Source of the DNA: Datisca glomerata
Taxonomy: Eukaryota; Streptophyta; Magnoliopsida; Cucurbitales; Datiscaceae
Assembly (NCBI GenBank): GCA_003255025.1
Contig: QANY01006243.1
Location: forward strand, 502,405-566,404
Direction of reading: 5' to 3'
DNA: 64,000 nt
The translations under genes were made by a program, and so were the position numbers. Below the pieces are notes generated by a model. That model had not been told where the DNA came from, made no database searches, and saw only the letters and a list, made by a program, of their open reading frames with translations. Below are positions 21,694 to 35,109 of the stretch, piece by piece; positions within the stretch are counted from its first letter, which is position 1, and each line of letters opens with the position of its first letter.

Positions 21694-24171
21694 ATGGCGC
21701 TTAAAGTCCTGTCATCCCTGGACACAGCTAAAACTCAATTATACCATTTCAAGGCAATTATAATAGCTGGGATGGGTCTCTTTACCGACGCTTACGATCT
21801 ATTTTGCATCATTCCAATCATGAAGCTTCTCGGCAGGATTTACTACGACAATGAGTCCGACGGTAAACTATACGAGATCCCCGCCGTCGTTAAATCTTCT
21901 ATTCTCGCCGTTCCACTACTGGGCACCGCCATTGGTCAACTTGTATTCGGTGTGCTTGGTGATCGAATAGGAAGACGCCGCGTTTATGGCCTTGCATTAG
22001 CCATCATGATTTTCAGTTCCATAGCATGCGGCTTCTCCATCTGTACCACCAGGGGATGTGTTCTGATGAGTCTCGGGTTTTTCAGATTCGTACTGGGTCT
22101 GGGGATTGGTGGGGACTATCCATTGTCGGCCACCATCATGTCGGAATTCGCTAACAAGAGGACACGTGGAGCTTTCATAGCAGCGGTGTTCTCGATGCAG
22201 GGATTTGGGATTTTGGCGAGTTCAATGGTGACGATGGTTGTGTGTGTGATATTTGATCGTGCCAATTCGGATGCTCCGAAAGATCGGACGCCCAAGGAGG
22301 CTGATATAGCATGGAGATTGATACTGATGATAGGTGCTATTCCTGCTGCCTTGACTTATTATTGGCGAATGATGATGCCTGAAACTGCCAGGTTCTCTTT
22401 TTTTTATCCCTTATTTTTTTAGTTGGTTTCTTCAGCAGTTGACTTTTCTTGTTGTTATTATCGTAACTTAGCCAGCCTTACATACCCCAAATTATTTAAT
22501 TTTTTTTATAAAAACAACCGGGATGAAACAAATAAATTGTAAGAAAAAAAATTATCAATATAAATTGTAAGATACAAATAATGTATTTCCTGTGAGAACA
22601 ATACTTGATTTCTGATAAGTGAATTGACACAATAAAATAAGGTAATGTATTTTATCATTTTTTATACTTAATTAAAGTTATGATGAGTACCACTAAATTG
22701 TGTAACATTATTTTATTAGATTGGACTCAGTACAACTTAAATTAAACATAAAAAATAGTACACATTTTTATTTTATTGGATCAACTCACTTGTCCGAGGA
22801 GCTCTTACTGTTAATATCAGGAGACAAGTATGCATATGACACAAATAGCATACATTAAATGAGTCAGCCTACTTTACTTAATACTTAACAAAGGAAAACC
22901 CTATTTTCTTGCTGTTCTTACCCCGAAAATGCATAATGCAATGAGAATTTTAACTACGACTTTCTTTAATCCTCCCCCTTTAGTCCCATGCATTTAAATT
23001 TATTCTTACCTTTCTTTTACTTTGGTTAGCCAGTGTGTTTTTGTGTGATTCAGTTTAGCCTTGCCCAACATTTCTTACCTTTCTTTCTTTGGTTAGCCAG
23101 TGTGTGTTTGTGTGATTCAGATTAGCCTTGCCCAACATTTCTTACCTTTCTTTCTTTGGTTACAGCCAATGTGTGTTTGTATGATTCAGTTTAACCTTGC
23201 ACAACATTTGTGTCTGTATAGTTGAAGATTTACATTGTCTAATACTCTTTCTTTATGATCATTCAAAAAAAAACTTAAAAAAATTCAGGTATACGGCTTT
23301 GGTAGAACACAATGTGGTACAAGCAGCAAAAGACATGCAGAAAGTATTAGATGTATCGATGAGTCAAATAGCAGAAGACAGCCCATTGCCAACCCCAAAT
23401 TATACATCTTCCTATCCATTTTTCTCAAAGCGTTTCTTTCGTCGTCATTCCCTTGATCTCTTCTCTTGTTCTAGCACTTGGTTTCTCGTAGACATCGTCT
23501 TCTACAGCAGCAACCTTTTCCAATCCCAAATCTACAATCACTATCTTCCTAACAAACAAGACGTTAACGCTTATCAAGAAGCTTACAATACAGCCAAACT
23601 CCAAGCAATCGTGGCCGCTTGTTCTACCATTCCCGGCTATTGGGTAACTGTCTATTTCATCGATAGAATCGGAAGAGTCAAAATCCAAATGATGGGGTTT
23701 TTCTTCATGGCTTTAGTGTACCTTGCAATTGGGATACCATATTATATATATTGGGACAAACACACTAATATAGGTTTCATGATACTCTATTGCCTCACTT
23801 TCTTCTTCTCAAATTTCGGGCCAAACACGACTACCTTTATAATTCCAGCTGAACTATTCCCAGCAAGGTTCAGATCAACGTGTCACGGACTATCGGGGGC
23901 TGCCGGGAAAATGGGGGCAATAATAGGATCAGTGGGGTTCTTGTGGGCTTCGCATAAAGACAAAATGGATGGATATCCAAAAGGAATAGGAATGACAACT
24001 TCGTTGGTGATATTAGGAGGGGTTTGTATAGTGGGAATGGTAGTGACTTATCTTTTTACAAGAGAAACCATGGGAAGATCATTAGAAGAGAATGAGAATG
24101 AGAATAATGAAGATGGAAACATTTATGACTTCTGTACGCGCCGTTCAAGATGTTTCAGAGATAATATATAG
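21694..24171 (+). CDS. PHT1-family high-affinity phosphate transporter (PHT1;9-like)
   Basis: Exons 21694-22391 and 23289-24171 join in frame (ETA-R-YTALVE) to 526 residues, the usual PHT1 length. The protein is a 12-helix major-facilitator proton/phosphate symporter expected in the plasma membrane. Visible landmarks: [14 protein letters not shown] in helix 1, [11 protein letters not shown] in the first cytoplasmic loop, the PHT1 signature [13 protein letters not shown], the central hydrophilic loop ([16 protein letters not shown]), [11 protein letters not shown], and [19 protein letters not shown]. The C-terminal [15 protein letters not shown] and the overall wording are closest to the PHT1;8/PHT1;9 clade of root uptake and translocation transporters. 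Start: first ATG after a CT-rich leader, matching family N-termini. A P1BS match upstream suggests phosphate-starvation control. There are no stops, so the gene appears intact. Confidence 0.95.
23003..23208 (+). repeat. Three tandem ~68-bp repeats in PHT1 intron
   Basis: Three copies starting at about 23003, 23072 and 23139 share ttcttacctttctt, ggttagccagtgtgt and ttagccttgcccaacat. The third is the most diverged and reads ggttacagccaatg, creating an extra AG after a pyrimidine tract about 120 bp before the true acceptor. Confidence 0.9.
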
Positions 24172-24422
24172 TTTTCGTTCCAATGATTCATCTCTTAATT
24201 AGCGGAGATATATGATGTGGGTTCCCAGAATGAAGCTTCTTCGCATGCGCAAACTTTTGAATTCAACAATTTTTTTTTGGTTGGTTGTTATAATAAATTT
24301 ATATGTTTATACCATGAATATAGGTAGAGAAATATATCATCATATACATCAACAAAATAGTCTCTCTCTCTGTTTTTTTATTCAATCTCGTGTACATATT
24401 AGTAAAAATCATGTTATACTTT

Positions 24423-24773
24423 TGTAAAGAATTTTTTCAGTGAGAGAAAATCTATTACGAATGAATAATAAAAATAATTTAACAAGAGAAAGAGAGAATA
24501 ATGATTTGAAAAGCATTTGGTTGCTTGTATTCAATTGAATTTTGAGGTTGTACATGCTCTTATTTATACATGAAAGTCAATTAAATAATAATAAATTTTC
24601 ATATTCCGTAGCAAACAATGAGCAATTGATAAACAACTTCAGAAAATATTCTCTTTGAAGATTCCCTTTATAACCATCTGACTGATCCTACGGCGCATAT
24701 TCCATTGTTCATTATTATTCTTCGGGCTAGATCTTTGTACGGTTAGATTTTAACTATTGATTGGCCCTCGTTA
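24423..24773 (-). repeat. 3' LTR of element D
   Basis: On the plus strand it starts TGTAAAGAATTTTTTCAG and can be aligned with 62728-63081 through ttgaggttgtacatgctc, gtagcaaacaatgag and tattctctttgaaga. The proposed inner end gttaca gives TGTAAC...TTTACA termini on the minus strand. It begins 251 bp after the PHT1 stop codon. Confidence 0.75.
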
Positions 24774-25263
24774 CACTCAACGAAATCTCATTCGTTAAAG
24801 TGTAATGATTACCATTTCTCATTAAGACGTTACATCTGCTATTTTCTGTTCTCAAGTGCTTCTTGGAAATACACGACGTAGCTTTCTAGGCTACTTTTCG
24901 ACTGTCCACTGTCAGTGGTGGTTTTTCTTTTTCTCTTGCCGTTTCCATTTTCATGATGTTTCTTGGAAATATATAATGCGGTTCTCGAGAATATTTCTGT
25001 CAGTGATGATTACTACTTTTTGTCGTTACATCTTCCCATTTCCGTTCTTGATACTCATTGAAACACATGGCGCAATTTTTGAACTTACCTTTGGCAGACC
25101 ACACTTGCTTCTTTTGCCAGCTGTCGCTTCCTTATTTATCAGTAGTCGCGATGATACATTTTCACTGCACCTTTTCAGTCACGCCTTTTTGATGCACCTT
25201 TTCATACTCGAGTACGTCAAACGTCCTTTCTGCTGGAATTATGTCCATAAAGTAAGGTGTAAT
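24774..25263. other. Element D internal or flanking sequence, left of copia A
   Basis: About 490 bp with two imperfect direct repeats starting cttggaaatay at about 24862 and 24963 (period near 100 bp). The 146-codon frame here has no recognisable domain. It is probably the 3' untranslated part of D. Confidence 0.4.
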
Positions 25264-27450
25264 TGTTGGGGTTATGCCTCAAAGCATGTGTATTGACATT
25301 TTGATATGAAATTTAAAGAGGAATACATTTTTCTTATAATTGTTCTATTAAATTATTGTCGAATAATTTATATAAATATCTAAAAAATTTATATTCATTA
25401 ATGAGACTATGATCTTGTATTAGTACGCGAGTACTAAGATCATAGATAATGAATAAAATTACCAGCAACATATTAAAGTATTAAATCTTTAATGAATGGT
25501 TGTTATTACGGTTCACTAAACATTATGAATGTGTGTGATTGAGATCCAGATCGTTGATGTATATAAACATCTTAGTGAATGTACTTTATATAATGAGACT
25601 ATATATTAAAGGACCAATGCGAATTAATATATTTATCAACGTGCCGTTTATTATAAAGATTTAATTCACATCAATTTGATGATCGTATATAGATCAGTCT
25701 GAATCCTGAGAAGTCATGAACTCCTATACATGTCAACTCGATCTTTTGATTCACTTGTTAAGATTTGTTTGTAAAACAGGCCAGTGACTTTTATTTTAGA
25801 GATTCAGTGATATGGATGGTTGGGAACATGATCTTACAAGATTTGGAATCCAAGCTTTCTTAACAGATCGTATATTGGTTCTCTTAAGTGTTAATTCTGG
25901 AACTGAATGGTTATTGAGCTCAAATTTATAATAAAATTATAAATTAGTCACTCACTAGTGGATTAATGGTAGTTAAGAATCAATAGGTATTTAGATGAGT
26001 AAAATGGTAATTTTAACCAGCTCTAATTTACGAACGATTAATTGGAGGACAGAACTAAATGAAATGATTATGTCAGTGGACTACATGAAAATACTCTGTA
26101 AATATATTCTATAATCACTAATAGTTCAATTCCATATTTATAGTGGAGTAATAATGAAATTAGTAAATAAGATTATTTAATTAAAGAGTTTAATTAATAA
26201 TTTAGTTTATTGTAGCTTAGGATTATAGGAACATGATTCTCAAGTCACCTCTATACTACGCAGTCTAGGGTGTGAATATTTCAGGATATGAGAAAATGAC
26301 TGACTTGTAAAGAATTTTTTATTCTGAGGCAGGTACATAATTATGAGATAATTATGTACGATTAATTAATTAAGAATTAGTTAATTTAATTACTTATATA
26401 TATATAATTTTCAAAAATTAAATATAATTATCGATTATCGGTTTAAATTATCGATAAGTGAGGTAAAATATCTAATTTATGAAATTAGATAATTAAATTA
26501 TTATTAGATAATAACTTGGATAAACTAAATCAGTTATTTGTGAAATAACAAATAATTTAGTTGATATGAATAATCAGATATGTTAATTTTGAATTAATTA
26601 ATATCTAGATATTTTGTACTTAAAATAAATATGTAATTTGTAGTAATTATCACATGTCGATTAATGATTGAGAATTATAGATCACCATGGCCTGCTATAG
26701 TGCCATGTGGCACTACAGCAGTAGGCGTGTAATACTTCAGTTCGGTGTGGTACTGCAGTTGTACACCATTATATAGTAAGTCTCACTATATTGGGTAATT
26801 TAAAATTAAATATTAATTTTTAAATGTTCATAAATATCTGATACACCATTATCTAGGATAAAATATAGATTTTATTTGAATGACATCAGTTATGAATAAT
26901 CAGATCATCAGTTGATCAATAAGAGGATTGAGTTGTGAACACAATTCCTCAGAATGATTTTTATCTACGATTAATAGTTAATCAAACCTCTAAAAAGAAT
27001 AATCATCACATTCTTTTAGAGAATTATCTCACAAAAGTCACTCTCAGTAAATCTCTAGATCTCATGTGTTGACAATATTTAGAGACAAAAAAAGTGGTTG
27101 TAATATTTTACGTGCATACACACGTCCTAGTGCGTTGAGTATTGACTTGGAATATCTTGGTGTGTATCTTAGAGTCTACTGATCGTGGAATGGTTTCGTG
27201 GAATGGAGGATCGATCGGTTTTGTAAGGGCGCTTGATTAAGACTACAAGAGTTAAATGATTCATAACATTGTATGTTGTAGATTTAATATATACATATAT
27301 AATGGATCCTGATTGAAAAGAGTTTTCAATAAAAGTTTTTAGTTTTGGAAATTGTTACGTCGCGCTTCTTTTTCTTTTTATCAAAAAATATTTATCTTTA
27401 TTAAATTTTTTTTGAACACTTCCACTGCTCACTCGCCGCGTTTTCTAACA
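25264..27450 (+). repeat. 5' LTR of element A
   Basis: 2187 bp, TG...CA ends. It contains the family hairpin at about 26693-26716. Confidence 0.92.
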
Positions 27451-27466
27451 ATTGATAACAAAGCGG
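27451..27466 (+). promoter_or_regulatory. Degenerate primer-binding site of element A
   Basis: attgataacaaagcgg directly follows the LTR. It differs from the tRNA-iMet-type attggtatcagagcgg by three changes; element C (57703-57717, reversed) is closer to the consensus. Confidence 0.7.
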
Positions 27467-29375
27467 TCTTTATTTATTTGTTAAATATGTTTAGGTTTTC
27501 TTGCATTATTCATATAATATGACATATGTAGGAACGAATGAGTAGTTAAGTTTTTTGAATGTATGGAAATAATGGATCACTAATTGTATGATGATTATTG
27601 GGTTAGGCTTTGTTCTTTAATTTTTCTTTAGATCTTGTGTGAGACATTTTGGGGCGTAAGAATTTTTATAATTTTAGTTTGAATATTTATTGTAATTATT
27701 CCGATCGTGAGAAGAGAAGAACGCACGAGACAAACGAATGAGGAAAAAAAAAAGAAATAGGAATTCTTTTTGAATTTCGGCGCCAACACCGGAAATTGAA
27801 TTTTCGACACTGGCGCCGTCAATTTTTGAAAACCAGCAATGCCGCTGAAAATCGACACAGGCGGCCGATGGTGGTCGGTGGCCGGCAGCTGACGGTGGTA
27901 GATCCGGTGGTGGGTGGTGGTCGGTGGCAACTATTGTCACATTTAGGGAATTTTCACAAAAACCCTGATACCAACCAACCCTATCACTGCAGAGTTTGAT
28001 GATAATTCTATATCTATCAATTATCTTTCTAAATTTTAAAATTAATTATTAAATTTAAAATTTATGAAAATTAGCAAATAATATGTTGATTGAATTTGAC
28101 CCAAGTTTGACCAAATCAAATAAAGTATTTATTTGACTAAGTCAAAGTCAACTATTTTAAAGGGATAATTATAGAAAACTAATTTTAATTAAGAAAATTA
28201 GTTTTTTCTAATTATAAGGATTTTTGTATGAAGCTTGGAGATTAAGAAGATGGACATCAGGAAGAGAAGGCAATACTTAGAAAATATGTATTCTTGAAGT
28301 CCACTTTGTAATAATATTTCTTTATTTCAAACGTTGTAATTTAGAAATATCCAATAGTCTCTCAGTACATTATTATTTTATTTAATTTTTAAATAACTCT
28401 TTAATTGTTATGTTTGATAACATGTCCATGTATTAATTGATTACATGCCATACATGAAAATCCCACAAAGTTTTATTTAATCATGCATCTCATCAGTAGA
28501 AGCATGATTTATTAAGATTGTCCTAATATGTTTATATGTATTATTTTGTGAAATCAATTGCATGTAAATTGCTAGATTTTAATTAGTTAAAACTTGGTAA
28601 TCACACCATACTAAGGGTTATAGTAACCTTTAGGATAACCGACTTTAGTGAAATAGTTTTATTAAAATTTCATGAATATAATTAATTAGGTAATTTAAGT
28701 TCACCTAGTTATGACTTAGGCGCTTTAGAAGATTAAATGAACTTAACCAATGAGATTGACATAACTGATTATTAAATATTCATAGGGTTATTATTTAACC
28801 AGTGATTAATTTAAAATTAATTTGTTGTTAAAGTGGTGACACATAACTAGTCTCCATCATTAGTAAACACTGTGAGGTGCAGTAAGGGCCTCGAAAATGG
28901 CTTTGTTTTCTTCCTCCGAAGGAAAAGGTTTCGAGGTGTACCAATATCAATGTTGAACTTTTTAAGAAGATAAGAGGAAGTGATGTAGTTTAGTTTTGAT
29001 CAACCCTAAGTCGGCATATTCTAAATAAAGTCATAGAATCTGAAATGATGGGTTACACTCACAAAGTCATAATTAAACATTCATGTGGATATTTGTGACT
29101 TGACCGAATAAGTGATACCTTATTGTTAAAAAAGAAAATATGATATATTTTAAGTTTTAATTAATAAGGATGAGAATGTCTCATAGACAGTCTGAGATTA
29201 ATCTGAGTGACCCTAAGATATCACATTAATCGTTGGGTTTTTTTTATCGTGATTAGTAAATATTAAATTTGTGTGTTTATTATGTTTCATTCATGAATCA
29301 TGTTTACTTTTCGAATTTTAGATATTTATCAATTATATTGAATATTGTATGTTTTGAATTTCATTTATCATTATT
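27467..29375 (+). other. Long leader of element A with GC-rich island
   Basis: 1.9 kb of mostly AT-rich untranslated sequence. A GC-rich block at about 27780-27940 (repeats of ggtggt and gccgg) is also found in B (about 44930-45080) and C (about 57160-57390). On the minus strand it carries open frames (27674-27940 and 27628-27930) that resemble those in B and C. Confidence 0.7.
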
Positions 29376-32300
29376 ATGTCTGCCACGGGCAACCTTGTTA
29401 CTGATTTACTCGCACTTGAGAAATGAATGATGATAATTTAATACGTTGGAAATCAAATATGAACTTAATATTGATTTGTGAGAACCATAAATTTGTTCTT
29501 ATAGAGAAATGTCTTAAGGAGCGCGCTGATAATGCCCCTGAGAATGTTATGGACAAATATGATGCTTGGATCTTATTAAACAACAAGGTGAAGTGCTACT
29601 TGATTGTGAACATGAACGATGTTCTGAGAATCAAGCATGAAAGCATCGAGATTGCCTATGAGATTATGGAATCTCTACAGGCGATATTTGGGCAGCGATC
29701 TGATCAAAGGTATCATGAGGTCACTAGGAGTTATATGACGAGTAAGATGAGAAAGGGTACTTCTGTGACAGAACATGTTTTAAACATGATAAACAAATTG
29801 CACGAAGCAAAAGTATATAGGGTGACCATTGATAAGCAGACTCAAGTTAGCATTATACTTGAGTCACTCACACCGTTTTTTTCTTCGTTCACGACCAACT
29901 ATGTTATGAATAAGTTACAATTCGACATGACCTAAATGTTGAATGAATTGCAAACTTTTGAGTCACTCAACCTTAGAATGACCAAAGAAGGCGAGAAAAA
30001 TATTGTCGAGCAAAAGCCTTCTTCCACTATTACAAGTAACAAGAGGAAGAAGATCAATGATAAGGGAAAAATTAAGAACAAGAAAGGGAAGAAAGCCAAG
30101 ACATCGCCAAAAGTCAAGAAGAACAAAAGTGACAACAAGTCCAAGGGAAAATCTTTCCATTGTGAGGTTGAAGGTCATTGGGAGAGAAACTGTGACAAGT
30201 ATCTCTCCGAGCTGAAAAGAAAAGGTAAATATGATTTACTTATACTTGAAGTTTGCTTAGTAGAATATGATTTATCATCCTGGATGCTTGATTCTGGAGC
30301 CACTAACAATGTATGTTCTTCTTTGCATATGCTTGATTCATCAACGGAGCTGGCTGATTATTAGGTCATGTTGAGACTTGGCAGTAGTACGGTAGTGTCA
30401 GCTAAAGTATTGGGGACAATCCGTTTAGTTTTTAGATATATAATTATTTAATTTTGAACGATGTTTATTATATTTCTGGATTTTTGAGAAATTTTATTTC
30501 TCTTTCATTTTTGCAAGAACAATTATTTGAAGTTTTTTTTATTAATAAAGAGTTTATTATTTCAAAAAATTGATTCAATATTTTTCATGCAAAAGTTATT
30601 AATGGACTATATATGTTTAAACTGACTGAACACGCATTAAATAATTCTAAATAATTTAAAACAGCAAAACCTAAAAGTAATAAACTACATAGAGTTTCGC
30701 ATGATGATGATACACATATCTTTGGCATCTTAGGTTGAGACATATTAATCTAGATAGGTTAAATAGGTTAACAAAGCATGATGCTTTGAGAGAACTAAAA
30801 GTTGGAACTCTTCTTGTTTGTGAATCATGTCGAGAAGGTAAAATGAGCAAGAGACATTTCATAGAAAAGGACCAAAGAGCTAAGGAACCACTTGAACTAG
30901 TACATAGTGATGTCTGTGGACCAATCAATGTACAAGCTAGAGGTCGGTATGAGTACTTTGTCACTTTCATTGACGACTACTGAAGATATGGTTATACTTA
31001 CCTAATGTAAAGAAAGTCTGAAACTTTTGGAAAGTTTAAAAACTCCAGAGCTAAAGCTGAAAAGCAATTAGGTAAATCATTGAAAACACTTTTGATCTGA
31101 TCGAGGCGGTGAATACTTGGATTTAGAATATAATTATTATTTACTGAGTGTGGAATCTTATCTGAACTTACAGCACCTGGAACACCACAACAAAATGGTG
31201 CTGTAGAGAGGAGAAACTGAACCTTATTGGATATGGTTCGGTCGTTGTTAAGTTACTCATCACTGTCACTTACATTTTAGGGAGATGCAATACACACGGT
31301 AACTTACATTTTGAATGTAGTGCCTTCTAAGTCTGTAAGCTAGAAGCCATTAAAGTTATGGAATAGTTGAGTCATTTATGTATATGGGGGTATCCAGCTC
31401 ACGTTCTTAGATCTAAGATTGAAAAATATACTCAAGGTCTGAAGTATGAATATTCATTGGCTATGCTCCAGAGACTAGAGGTTGGTAGTCTTATAGTCAT
31501 AACAATCAAAATGTGTTTGTGTCGACAAATGCAACTTTCGTTGAGCATGACTATATGCAAAACTATAAACATTGAAGTAAAGTAGTTCTCAAGGAATTAG
31601 CGGCTGATTAGATCAGATCACCTTCAATTTCTTCTGAACAACAAACCAGAAAACCACAGTTCCTGCAAAGGAAACCCTGGTGCAACGTCGTAGTAGGAGG
31701 GTTATGAGATAATCAATTCGCTACGAACTAGAGGCACATGTCCAAGTGTCAGACTTGTAGATCCACTTGAAGATGTCAGGGCCATTGGATGAAAATAGAT
31801 ATTCAAGAAGAAAAGAGGTGCAGATGGGAAAATAGAGACTTTCAAGGTACGATTAGTAGCAAAGGGCTATATGCAAAGGGAGTGAGTCGATTATCAAGAG
31901 ACATTCTCCCCTGTGGCCATGCTCAAATCCATTCACATCTTTTTGTCCATAACCACTAGTTTTGACTATGAGATAAGAAAAATGGATGTCAAGACAACTT
32001 TTCTGAATGACTCGCTTGAAGAAAGCATCTATATGATACAACCAGAAGGGATCTTATAAAAATGGCAAGATCAGAAAGTATGCAAGTTGTTTAAAGCAAA
32101 AATCTGGGATTGTCCCATGTGGAAATGATTAAATCCTTACATTTGGGAGAGGCGAGCTATTTTCTAGGCATCTAAATCTGAAAGTATAGGAATAACAAGC
32201 TCTTGGCAATTTCTCATGCATCTTATATTGATAAGGTGCTGGAGAGATTCTCTATAGAGAATTCCAAAAAATGTCAACTACCAAACAGACATGGGATTGT

Positions 32301-33037
32301 CCTATCCAAGGAAAAATTCCTAAGACACCTCAGGAGGAAGATGATATGAGAAAGGTTCCCTATACTTTAGCAGTTGGAAGTCTCATGTATGTCATATTGT
32401 ATACGAGACTGAACATTTGTTATGCAATGTGAATTGTCAGTCGTTATCAATCAAATCCAGGTTTGGAGCACTGAATTGTAGTAAAGCACTTTCTCAAGTA
32501 TCTTAGGAGAACGATAAACTATATGTTTGTTTATTCAGGTGGAGACATGAACCCACTGGATATACTGATTTGAATTTTCAATCACACATAGATAGTCATA
32601 AGTTTATGTCTGGATCAGTATTCACTCTAGGTGGATGAGCTGTAGTCTGGAGAAGTATTAAACAATTCAGTATTGCATATTCCACTATGAAATCCGAATA
32701 TATAGTGGCTTGTAAAGCTGCGGAAAAAGTGGTATGACTTAGAAAGTTTTATACTAATTTGGAAGTAGTTCCAGATATGGACAAGCCACTGCTCCTATAC
32801 TATGACAACAATGTGGCGGTAGCGAATTCCAAGGAACTGAGGAGTCACAAGAGGGCAAAGCATATAGAGAGGAATTATCATCTTATAAGAGAGATCGTGC
32901 ATCGAGGAGATGTGAGCGTTATGAATATAGCGTCTAAACAAAACCTAGCTGATGCTTTTACAAAGACACTTTCTGCGAAATCATTTGAGGGTCACGTGCA
33001 TAATAACATGAGATTAAGAGAAATGCCACATTTTTAG
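29376..33037 (+). pseudogene. gag-pol of copia element A
   Basis: gag opens at ATG 29376 but a small deletion after LLALEK shifts the frame; it continues from 29423 (MNDDNLIRWKSN). A zinc knuckle remnant FHCEVEGHWERNC (about 30160) lacks its first Cys. The protease motif LDSGAT is intact near 30290. Pre-integrase (HINLDRLNRLTKHDALREL), integrase start (LELVHSDVCGPINV, FVTFIDDY) and RT start (KVRLVAKGY) follow, with many stops. A deletion near 32097 removes the RT YVDD region. The RNase H tail 32759-33037 is open (AKHIERNYHLIREIV, NLADAFTKTL). It cannot be autonomous. Confidence 0.9.
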
Positions 33038-33051
33038 GACAAGTGGAAGAT

Positions 33052-35104
33052 TGTTGGGGGGTTATGCACTCAAAGTATGTGTATTAACATTTTGATATGA
33101 AATTTAATGAGGATTACATTTTTCTTATATTGTTCTATTATATTATTGTTGAATAATTTATTTAAATATCTGAAAATTCTATATTCATTAATGAGACTAT
33201 GATCTTGTATTAGTACGAGAGCATTATGATCATAGATAATGAATAAATTTTTTAGCAATATATTAAAATACTGAATCTTTAATGAATGGTTGTTAGTACG
33301 GTGCACTAAACTTTATGAATGCGTGTGACCTAGATCTAGATCATTGATGTGTATAGGCATCTTAGTGAAAGTACTTTATATAATGAGATTATATATGATA
33401 AGACCAATGTGAATTAATATCTTTATCAACGTGACGTTTATCATAAAGATTTAATACAAATCAATTTGATGATCAAATGTAGATAAGTCTGAATCTTGAG
33501 TAGTCATGAACTCATATACATATCTACTAGATCTTTTGATTCACTGGTTAAGGTTCTCTTGTAAAAAAGGCTAAAGACTTTTATTTTGGAGATTCAATGA
33601 TATGGATGGGTGGGAACATGATTATAAGATTTGGAATCCAAGCTTTCCTAATGGATCGTATATCAATTTCCTTAAGTGTTAATTCTAAAACTGAATGATT
33701 ATTAAGCTCAAATTTATAATAAGATTATAAATTAACCACTCACTAGTGGATCAATGGTACTTAAAGATCAAGAGGTATTAGAGCGATAAAACTGTAATTT
33801 TGACTAGCTCTAATTTACGAACCAATAATTGGAGGATAAAACTATATGAAATGATTATATCAGTGGACTGCACGAGAATACTCTATAAAGAGTATAATTA
33901 AAAATATGGTTTATTGGAGCTTAGGATTATAGGTTCATGCTTCTCAAGTCACCTCTATACTAAGCAGTATAGGGTGTGAATATTTCGAGACATGAGAAAA
34001 TGAATGACTTGCAAATGAATTTTTATTCTGGGTCAAGACTTAAAACTTAAATATAAGATAATTATGTGTGATTAATTAATTGAATTATATATATATGTAA
34101 TTATCGATTATTTTTTTAAATTATCTATAAGTGAGACAAAATATTTAATTTGTGAAATTAGATAAATAAATTATTATTAGGTAATAATTTGGATCAACTA
34201 AATCTGTTATTTATGAAATAACGGATAATTTACTTGGTATGGATAATCAAATATTTTAATTTTGAATTAACTTATATCCATATATTTTTTTGATTAAAAT
34301 AAATAGTTAATTTACAGTAATGGCCATGTGTCGATATATGATTGGAAATCATAGATCACCATGACTGGTGTAGTGCAATGTGGCACTACAGCAGTAGGCG
34401 TGTAACACTGCAGTCCGACACGGCACTGCAGTGTGGCGTGGCACATAGTGCCGTAAGTCACTATGTTGCTTCATGCCAACATATTTTTAATTATCTCTAA
34501 ATATCTTATACGCCATTATCAGATAATTGAGTTGTGAAATTAAATATATATTTTTAATTATCTCTAAATATCTTATACGCCATTATCAGATAATTGAGTT
34601 GTGAACACAATTGCTTAGAGTGATTTTTCTCTATGATTAATAGTTAATCGAATCTCTAATAGAATAATCATCACGTTCATTTTGATAATCGTCTCAACAA
34701 AGTCATTCTCAGTAAATCTCTAGATCTCATGTGTACAGAATAGAAAAAATGTTTTATAATATTCTACGTGCCCACACACGGCTTAGTGCGTTGAGGATTG
34801 GCTTGGAAGATCTTGGTGTGGATCTCAAAGTCTACTGATTGTTGGAACGGTTTCATGGGACAGAGGATTGATCGATTTTGCAAGGACGCTTGATTAAGAC
34901 TGCAATAGGTATATGATTTCTAACCTTATATGTTGTAGATTTAATATATACATAAATATGGATTCTGATTGAAAATAGTTTTTACTAAAAGTTTTTATTT
35001 TTAAAAATCGTTGGGTTGCGCTTGTTTTTCTTTTTATCGAAAACAATTTATTTTTATTATTTTTTTAAAAGTCTCCGTTGCTCACGTGCCGCATTTTCCA
35101 ACAG
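33052..35104 (+). repeat. 3' LTR of element A
   Basis: 2053 bp, TGTTGGGGGG start, tttccaaca end. It is shorter than the 5' LTR because of several internal deletions (for example around 33890). A segment of about 70 bp (tttttaattatctctaaatatc...gataattgagttgtga) is tandemly duplicated near 34480-34615. Confidence 0.92.
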
Positions 35105-35109
35105 TAATA

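Larger units (their letters stand above)
25264..35104 (+). mobile_element. Copia element A, complete in structure, coding-dead
   Basis: The 5' LTR is 25264-27450 and the 3' LTR is 33052-35104, both starting TGTTGGGG and ending in CA. The 5-bp target duplication GTAAT is exact (25259-25263 and 35105-35109). A degenerate primer-binding site follows the 5' LTR, then a leader of about 1.9 kb, gag-pol remnants, and a purine tract (aagtggaagat) before the 3' LTR. The long LTRs and TGTTGG start recall the Angela/BARE type, but the lineage was not tested. By eye the first ~290 bp of the two LTRs differ at about one position in nine, so the insertion is old. Confidence 0.93.

Noticed and set aside
24856..25296. 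146-codon plus-strand frame
   Set aside because: Crosses from element D sequence into the LTR of element A; Phe/Leu-rich with no domain.
32759..33037. Separate small gene at the RNase H tail of element A
   Set aside because: It is the open C-terminus of the copia polyprotein, directly before the polypurine tract and 3' LTR.
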